Shown: positions 59,963 to 64,000 of the stretch, in pieces
How the letters are laid out: each line of letters starts with the position of its first letter
How positions within the stretch are numbered: the first letter of the stretch is position 1
Source: Paracidovorax wautersii
GTDB taxonomy: Bacteria; Pseudomonadota; Gammaproteobacteria; Burkholderiales; Burkholderiaceae_C
NCBI RefSeq assembly: GCF_031453675.1
Contig: NZ_JAVIZX010000001.1
Coordinates: 3,370,001 to 3,434,000 of the forward strand
Length of the DNA: 64,000 bases
Direction of reading: 5' to 3'
Notes under the pieces: generated by a model
The model's database searches: none
What the model was told of the DNA's origin: nothing
Seen by the model: only the letters and a program-made list of their open reading frames with translations
Position numbers and translations under genes: made by a program

Positions 59963-60603
59963 TTGATGCCGACTCGATAAGCCAAAGGGTTGGGGGAAAA
60001 GTGTTTGCTAAGGCGCACGAACAGCGTAACCCGAGCAGTCCTTCAGGCTTAGGCTCCGCGAGAATGTCGTCAGTTATCTAGAATTTCGCTTCCTTGCTAG
60101 CAGGTCGCAGCACCTGCTGACCCAGATCATTGCCGATGCTGAGAGAGCCGATCCCGCCCGAAAGCCCTTGTGCTCGCGTGGCCTGCGGTGGCACGACCGA
60201 AGAATAGTCCGCAAAGAGATCGGGTATGCGCCATTGCGCGGAAATCGACTCGCGGCTGCCGCCCAGACCGTTGTTAGGGCTGTCATCCAAGCTGAATCAT
60301 GATCGAGGCGGAAGTTTATTCCCCGTTGCTGCTCGCCGCTGCGCTCGGCAGCCGGCGCGTGGCTGAGCAGATGGGATCAATGGATGGCCTCCCTCTTCTA
60401 CCAGAGTGGCAGAGATGCACGCGTCTGATGAGGCATATGCATCCTTTTGCAAGAACAGCTCTCCGCAGCTGATTCCACGCGTACCCAGTGGCCAAGGACA
60501 AAACTTGGTCGGCGGGAGCCTTGCGTGGAAAAACCAAAGATCAGCGACGTTCCGTAGGTGCTTGGTTCCGCGTTCCTCCGGCGCCCTCCAATGCAGCCAG
60601 GCG
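59963..60603. other. 641-base gene-poor, lower-GC stretch
   Basis: No recognisable complete gene. Base composition is visibly less GC-rich than the flanks. It contains only short open frames, the longest being the 70-codon frame at 60078-60290. It may be the remnant of a transferred segment; no insertion-sequence ends were recognised. Confidence 0.5.
60078..60290 (-). CDS. Possible gene fragment, 70 residues
   Basis: A frame from TTG 60290 reads MDDSPNNGLGGSRESISAQW, then RIPDLFADYSSVVPPQATRA and ends KEAKF. Residue usage looks protein-like rather than random, but it has no Shine-Dalgarno and no recognised domain. The frame is cut by a TGA just upstream, so it could be the C-terminal remnant of a larger gene. 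Confidence 0.25.
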   Translation of the reverse strand: MDDSPNNGLGGSRESISAQWRIPDLFADYSSVVPPQATRAQGLSGGIGSLSIGNDLGQQVLRPASKEAKF

Positions 60604-61902
60604 TCAGCGCATCGGCCCGGAGCCGGGCCCCAGGTCGCGCCAGGCCGGTGGAACCAGGTCGTACAGGGGCGTGGGATCGCGCGAGAACGGCTGCGGGCCG
60701 GGCGCGGGCAGGGCGGGCCGCAGGCTGCCGGGGCGGGTCACGTCGAACTGCGCGAGCTGCTGCATCCAGCCGATGTCCACCGTGCCATCGGGCGCGGGAC
60801 GTGAATAGATCAGCTCCAGCATGCGCCGGGCGGGTGCGCTGCCGCTGGCCGCCGCCACCTGGTACAGGCGGATGGCTTCCGCATAGTTGGAGGGCACGCC
60901 TTCGCCCCGGTGATAGCGCAGCGCCTGGGCGAAGAACTGTTCGGCCGAGGTTCGCCCCGTGGCGGAGGCGCCGGCATTCGGCCGCACCGGGTCCTCGCCC
61001 TGCAGCTGGCTGGCCAGCCGCCGTGCATTGCCGGCAGCCGCGGGTGACCTTTCGGCCGCTGCGCGAAAGCGTTCCAGCGCCGGTTGCAACTGGCCCTGGG
61101 CCACGTTCTCCAGGCCCAGCTCGGTCAATGCCCCAGCGCTGCCGGCCTGCGCGGCGCGCAGGAGCAGGGCATGGTAGGGCTGCGCGCCCGTCGCCGCATC
61201 GCGCCCAGGCCCCGGTCCGGGTCCGGGAAGCGAGTGGGGCTCGGAGCGCGGCAGCGGTGCCAGCCGCGTCGCCACCCACCATTCCAGGTACAGGGCACGC
61301 GCCGGGTCGGCGGCGCGCAGCTGCGCAATCCAGGGCCGGGCCGCTGCCGGGTTGGGGGCGGTCGTGCAGCCGTCGATGGCGCACCAGGCCAGGCCCGCGG
61401 GCGCCAGGGGGTGCCCTGCCTGGCGGGCCTTGTGGAACCATTGCTGCGCCTGGGCAGGATCAGCCGGCATGGCGATGCCGTGCAGGGCCAGCAGACCCAG
61501 CAGCCAGGCCGCGTCGCGGGCGGAGGTGTCCGCGGCGCCGGCGCGCGGTGGGCGCATGGCGTGACGCGGCTGTGGGCGGGTGGCGGCACCAGCGTCAGTG
61601 GGCGCACTGGGTAACGCCTGGCCGCCGCTGCTGCCGCCGCCGGCCTGCGCACGCAGGCGCTGCAGCGCTTGCTCGGTCGCGCTCATCGGCTCCATGGCCG
61701 GCGCCTGTATGCCGGCATGCGGCAGGTTGATGGGGGCAGGGCGGGTCTGGTCGCCCAGGATCGGCCCCGTCTGTGCGTGGGCCTGTGACCAGGCCAGGGC
61801 GGCACCCGGCGCGCACAGGCCCAGGCACAGCAACAGCCCGGCCAGGCCGGCCCAATCGGCGCGGGGCCGGCCGGCGGCTCGGTATGGCGGGAGGCGGTTC
61901 AT
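60604..61902 (-). CDS. Sel1-repeat-like secreted protein
   Basis: A 432-residue protein with an N-terminal signal (hydrophobic 20-38, likely cleavage near LAWSQAHAQT). Two blocks resemble Sel1/TPR units: AAWLLGLLALHGIAMPADPA, then QAQQWFHKARQAGHPLAPAG (about 130-170), and ALRYHRGEGVPSNYAEAIRL, then YQVAAASGSAPARRMLELIY (about 325-365). Other segments are Pro/Ala-rich linkers. CGGAG precedes ATG 61902. It follows the CsgG-like lipoprotein gene by 38 bases, so it may be a periplasmic scaffold partner. Confidence 0.78.
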   Translation of the reverse strand: MNRLPPYRAAGRPRADWAGLAGLLLCLGLCAPGAALAWSQAHAQTGPILGDQTRPAPINLPHAGIQAPAMEPMSATEQALQRLRAQAGGGSSGGQALPSAPTDAGAATRPQPRHAMRPPRAGAADTSARDAAWLLGLLALHGIAMPADPAQAQQWFHKARQAGHPLAPAGLAWCAIDGCTTAPNPAAARPWIAQLRAADPARALYLEWWVATRLAPLPRSEPHSLPGPGPGPGRDAATGAQPYHALLLRAAQAGSAGALTELGLENVAQGQLQPALERFRAAAERSPAAAGNARRLASQLQGEDPVRPNAGASATGRTSAEQFFAQALRYHRGEGVPSNYAEAIRLYQVAAASGSAPARRMLELIYSRPAPDGTVDIGWMQQLAQFDVTRPGSLRPALPAPGPQPFSRDPTPLYDLVPPAWRDLGPGSGPMR

Positions 61903-61940
61903 GGCGGCTCCGGTCAGTCAGTGGGCGCGGTGGATCCGGC

Positions 61941-63692
61941 CTACTTGCGACCGCCGGCATTGCCGCTACCGGTATTGCCCGGGTTGCCGGCGGGGGCCGG
62001 AGCCGGGGCCGGCGGTGGCGCCCGGCGCGGCACCACGTTCCAGTACATCGCGTTGCCGGTGTATTGGTCTGCGCCCAGTGCCTGGGCTATCGCCACATTC
62101 ACGCTCTCCAGTGTGGGGTAGCCCGCCACGGGCTTGAAGGCCGGTCCGCGCAATGCTTCGGGCAGGCGGGCCACGGCGTCTTCGTCGGTGGCGAAGCAGG
62201 CCACGCCTTCGGTGCCCGGGCTGCCAGCGTCCATCACGAAGCCGGGGTTGGGGCTCATCCAGTCGGGAATGCGCACGGCCTGGCGGGCGGACACCCAGCC
62301 CGAGCTGTTGGTGGCGTTGGGCAGCAGGCGGATCACCGTGCCATTGGCGCTGCCCATGTAGCAGGACAGGTAGGAGGCCCGAGACACCGTGGCCGACAGG
62401 AAGATCTGCTCACCCACCTCGAAGGCCTTGCGGTCGATCAGGATGTTCTCGATCTGCAGATCGATGGTGCGCGGTTCGGGCGGCGCGCCGTAGGCCACCG
62501 TGGCGCCTGTCTGCGCGGCGGTGGCTGCCGTGGCGGCCGGCTGGGCAGACTGGGGCTCCCAGCCCACGCGCACCAGCTTGCCGTCCGGCCCCAGGCCGAC
62601 GAAGCTGCGCAGCGCGCGCTCGTAGGTGGCGAAGTCCACCACACCGGTGACGACCATGCCCTGGTCGGCCTGGTAGCGGGCGATGGCTTCGCGCGTCTGC
62701 GCGGCGTTGCGGTCCCAGTCCTGTTCGCTGGCGACGCGGTAGCCCTGCGTGGCGAGCGAACTGCGCACCAGGCGGCGCTGCACCGTGGCATCGCCCTCGT
62801 CATACCAGTCGCGCAGCTGGCGCTGGAAGTCCGGATGGTTCTGCTCCAGCGTGAGGCACTGCCAGTAGGGCAGGCGGGCCCACTTGCCCACCAGCTCGAT
62901 CATGGCCAGTTCCACCAGCGTGCGCACGGCGGGGCCGGAGCCCTGGGCATAGTCGCGGCCCACGGTGAACTGCACGCCGTAGCTGCCGATGCGGCCGGCC
63001 AGGTCCAGCCCCTGGCCCCCGTTGCCGATGACGATCTCGTTGGCCGAGTCCAGCCCCGGGATGATGGTGCGGCTGCGGAAGTCGCCCAGGTGCATCTCCA
63101 GCCCGATCACGGTGGCGTTGCGCGTGCGGCTGTAGCCTGTTTCCAGCCGCGAGGCGGAGGTGCCGATGTCCATGTTGTTGCGGATGACGTTCTGGTCCAC
63201 GAACGCCACGGCGCCCGACACGTACAGGGCCGGACGCTGCAGCTGGATCTGGTTGTTGTTGAGCAGGATGGTGGTGAGGTTCTGCACCGTGTCCTGGCGG
63301 GCGATGTCCACCTCGTAGTCCACATAGCGGAAGGCGTTGGACAGGCGGGACATCTGCGACAGCGCGGTGATCACCATGTCCTTGGTCGCCACGGCCACGC
63401 GGCCGGAGAAGTCAGGGATCTGCTTGCTGGTGATGAGGGTGGTGGGCAACTGTGCCTCGCGGAACAGGTGGTCCATGCACATCAGCGAATCCGAGAAGCT
63501 CGAGAACGAGCGCACCGGCCGCACGGTGGGCCGGTCCGCCGCATAGCCGTGGCTGTGGAAGGCCGCGTCCTCGCGGGCGTTCATGGGGGTTGCGCAGCCC
63601 GCCAGCAAGGTGGCGAGGGCCGTCAGGCCGGCGCCAAGGCGCAGGCGGCGGCCCCAGCCGGCCACGCGGCCGGCCACAGGTTCGGTGCTCAT
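61941..63692 (-). CDS. CsgG-like lipoprotein with peptidoglycan-binding and DUF4384 domains
   Basis: A 583-residue lipoprotein; lipobox LATLLAGCA (Cys about 33). The N-terminal half resembles the CsgG/HfaB outer-membrane secretion family: VATKDMVITALSQMSRLSNA, PALYVSGAVAFVDQNV and VRTLVELAMIELVGKWARL (near 260). Next comes a peptidoglycan-binding-like unit (QTREAIARYQADQGMVVTGV, near 340) and a DUF4384-like domain (FEVGEQIFLSATVSRASYLS, near 435, to about 530). A Gly/Asn/Pro tail ends the protein. ATG 63692 has GAGGGG at 7 bases. No curlin-like substrate gene is visible. Confidence 0.75.
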   Translation of the reverse strand: MSTEPVAGRVAGWGRRLRLGAGLTALATLLAGCATPMNAREDAAFHSHGYAADRPTVRPVRSFSSFSDSLMCMDHLFREAQLPTTLITSKQIPDFSGRVAVATKDMVITALSQMSRLSNAFRYVDYEVDIARQDTVQNLTTILLNNNQIQLQRPALYVSGAVAFVDQNVIRNNMDIGTSASRLETGYSRTRNATVIGLEMHLGDFRSRTIIPGLDSANEIVIGNGGQGLDLAGRIGSYGVQFTVGRDYAQGSGPAVRTLVELAMIELVGKWARLPYWQCLTLEQNHPDFQRQLRDWYDEGDATVQRRLVRSSLATQGYRVASEQDWDRNAAQTREAIARYQADQGMVVTGVVDFATYERALRSFVGLGPDGKLVRVGWEPQSAQPAATAATAAQTGATVAYGAPPEPRTIDLQIENILIDRKAFEVGEQIFLSATVSRASYLSCYMGSANGTVIRLLPNATNSSGWVSARQAVRIPDWMSPNPGFVMDAGSPGTEGVACFATDEDAVARLPEALRGPAFKPVAGYPTLESVNVAIAQALGADQYTGNAMYWNVVPRRAPPPAPAPAPAGNPGNTGSGNAGGRK

Positions 63693-63765
63693 GGTCATCC
63701 CCCTCGGAAACCGGCGGGCAATCCTCGCCCCAGCGCCGTGGCGCCGGCTGGCGGGCCCGTCCGGT

Positions 63766-64000
63766 TCAGTTGCAGACGTTGATCAGATCGCCGCGCAGCA
63801 CCACCACCTGCTGCTGCGGGCTCGGTCCATAGCGGTTGAAGGCCCCGGCGGCGCCGGTGGCCGGCGTGGTGCTGCCCACTTCCTGCACGCAGGTCTTGCG
63901 CTGGCCCTGGGCATTGGCGCGGGTCACCACATCGCTGTCCGTGGCGATGCCGGCGGCCTGGTCGGAGAAGGCCTTGGCCTCGAACCGCGCCACCTTGGCC
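63766..64000 (-). CDS. Uncharacterised protein, C-terminal part (cut by window edge)
   Basis: The last 77 codons of a gene continuing beyond the right edge. The visible sequence includes VARFEAKAFSDQAAGIATDS, then RKTCVQEVGSTTPATGAAGA and ends RGDLINVCN. Two cysteines (in KTCVQE and NVCN) could form a disulfide. It lies 73 bases upstream of the CsgG-like lipoprotein on the same strand and probably heads or continues that operon. No family is recognised. Confidence 0.6.
   Translation of the reverse strand, partial: AKVARFEAKAFSDQAAGIATDSDVVTRANAQGQRKTCVQEVGSTTPATGAAGAFNRYGPSPQQQVVVLRGDLINVCN

Overview
The window is GC-rich, gene-dense bacterial chromosome that looks like Acidovorax/Paracidovorax or a close relative (Comamonadaceae, Betaproteobacteria). 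The reasons are the riboswitch-led gcvTHP operon, the ETF-QO/short-chain dehydrogenase pair, the many orphan TctC/Bug receptors, the imuA-imuB-dnaE2 cassette, and a short dispersed repeat (core GCGCTTGATGGATAAGCGCT) seen eight times. No tRNA, rRNA, CRISPR array, phage or intact insertion sequence was found. Identification is from protein and DNA patterns read by eye; no database search was run. LAYOUT. 1-3.8 kb: glycine cleavage operon gcvT-gcvH-gcvP (minus strand; gcvP runs off the left edge) behind a tandem glycine riboswitch, with a divergent Lrp/AsnC regulator. 3.8-5.9 kb: DUF3455 lipoprotein, ECF sigma factor and RskA-type anti-sigma factor. 6-8.8 kb: three-gene ABC importer (minus) whose ATPase gene carries a 1-base frameshift. 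9.2-15.9 kb: lipocalin, ETF-ubiquinone oxidoreductase with its own terminator, divergent SDR, EamA exporter, a small lipoprotein, a metal-dependent hydrolase and its divergent TetR regulator. 16-20.8 kb: histidine kinase/response regulator pair divergent from pap2 and eptA, with PmrA-like direct repeats before both target genes, suggesting regulated lipid A phosphoethanolamine addition. 20.9-27.4 kb: galactarate catabolism (GarD, GudP-like MFS carrier, enolase-superfamily dehydratase, TctC receptor) with a divergent LacI regulator and two matching operators. 27.6-39 kb: AhpD-like protein, then an IclR-controlled cluster of five TctC receptors, two COG3618 amidohydrolases, an RraA-type aldolase, a D-2-hydroxyacid dehydrogenase and an SMP-30 lactonase. 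39-44 kb: katG, type-II NADH dehydrogenase-like flavoprotein, SnoaL-like and HD-domain proteins. 44-51.9 kb: PAS-LuxR regulator divergent from 3-oxoacid CoA-transferase scoAB, opgG divergent from bglX, class III CoA-transferase. 51.9-53.6 kb: a 276-bp nested palindromic element and an HD-GYP protein. 53.6-59.2 kb: LexA box with imuA-imuB-dnaE2. 59.2-60.6 kb: a lower-GC, gene-poor patch with a LprI-like protein. 60.6-64 kb: minus-strand operon with a Sel1-like protein, a CsgG-like/peptidoglycan-binding/DUF4384 lipoprotein and a gene cut by the right edge. HOW IT FITS TOGETHER. Three themes dominate: uptake and breakdown of sugar acids or similar carboxylates (20.9-39 kb), envelope modification (eptA/pap2, opgG/bglX, CsgG-like lipoprotein) and stress or mutagenesis responses (ECF module, katG, imu cassette). 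The most unusual items are the nested palindrome at 51898-52173, the in-frame use of the dispersed repeat inside two signal peptides (34064-34093 and 35076-35105), the PmrA-like repeats around eptA, and the CsgG-like lipoprotein operon.
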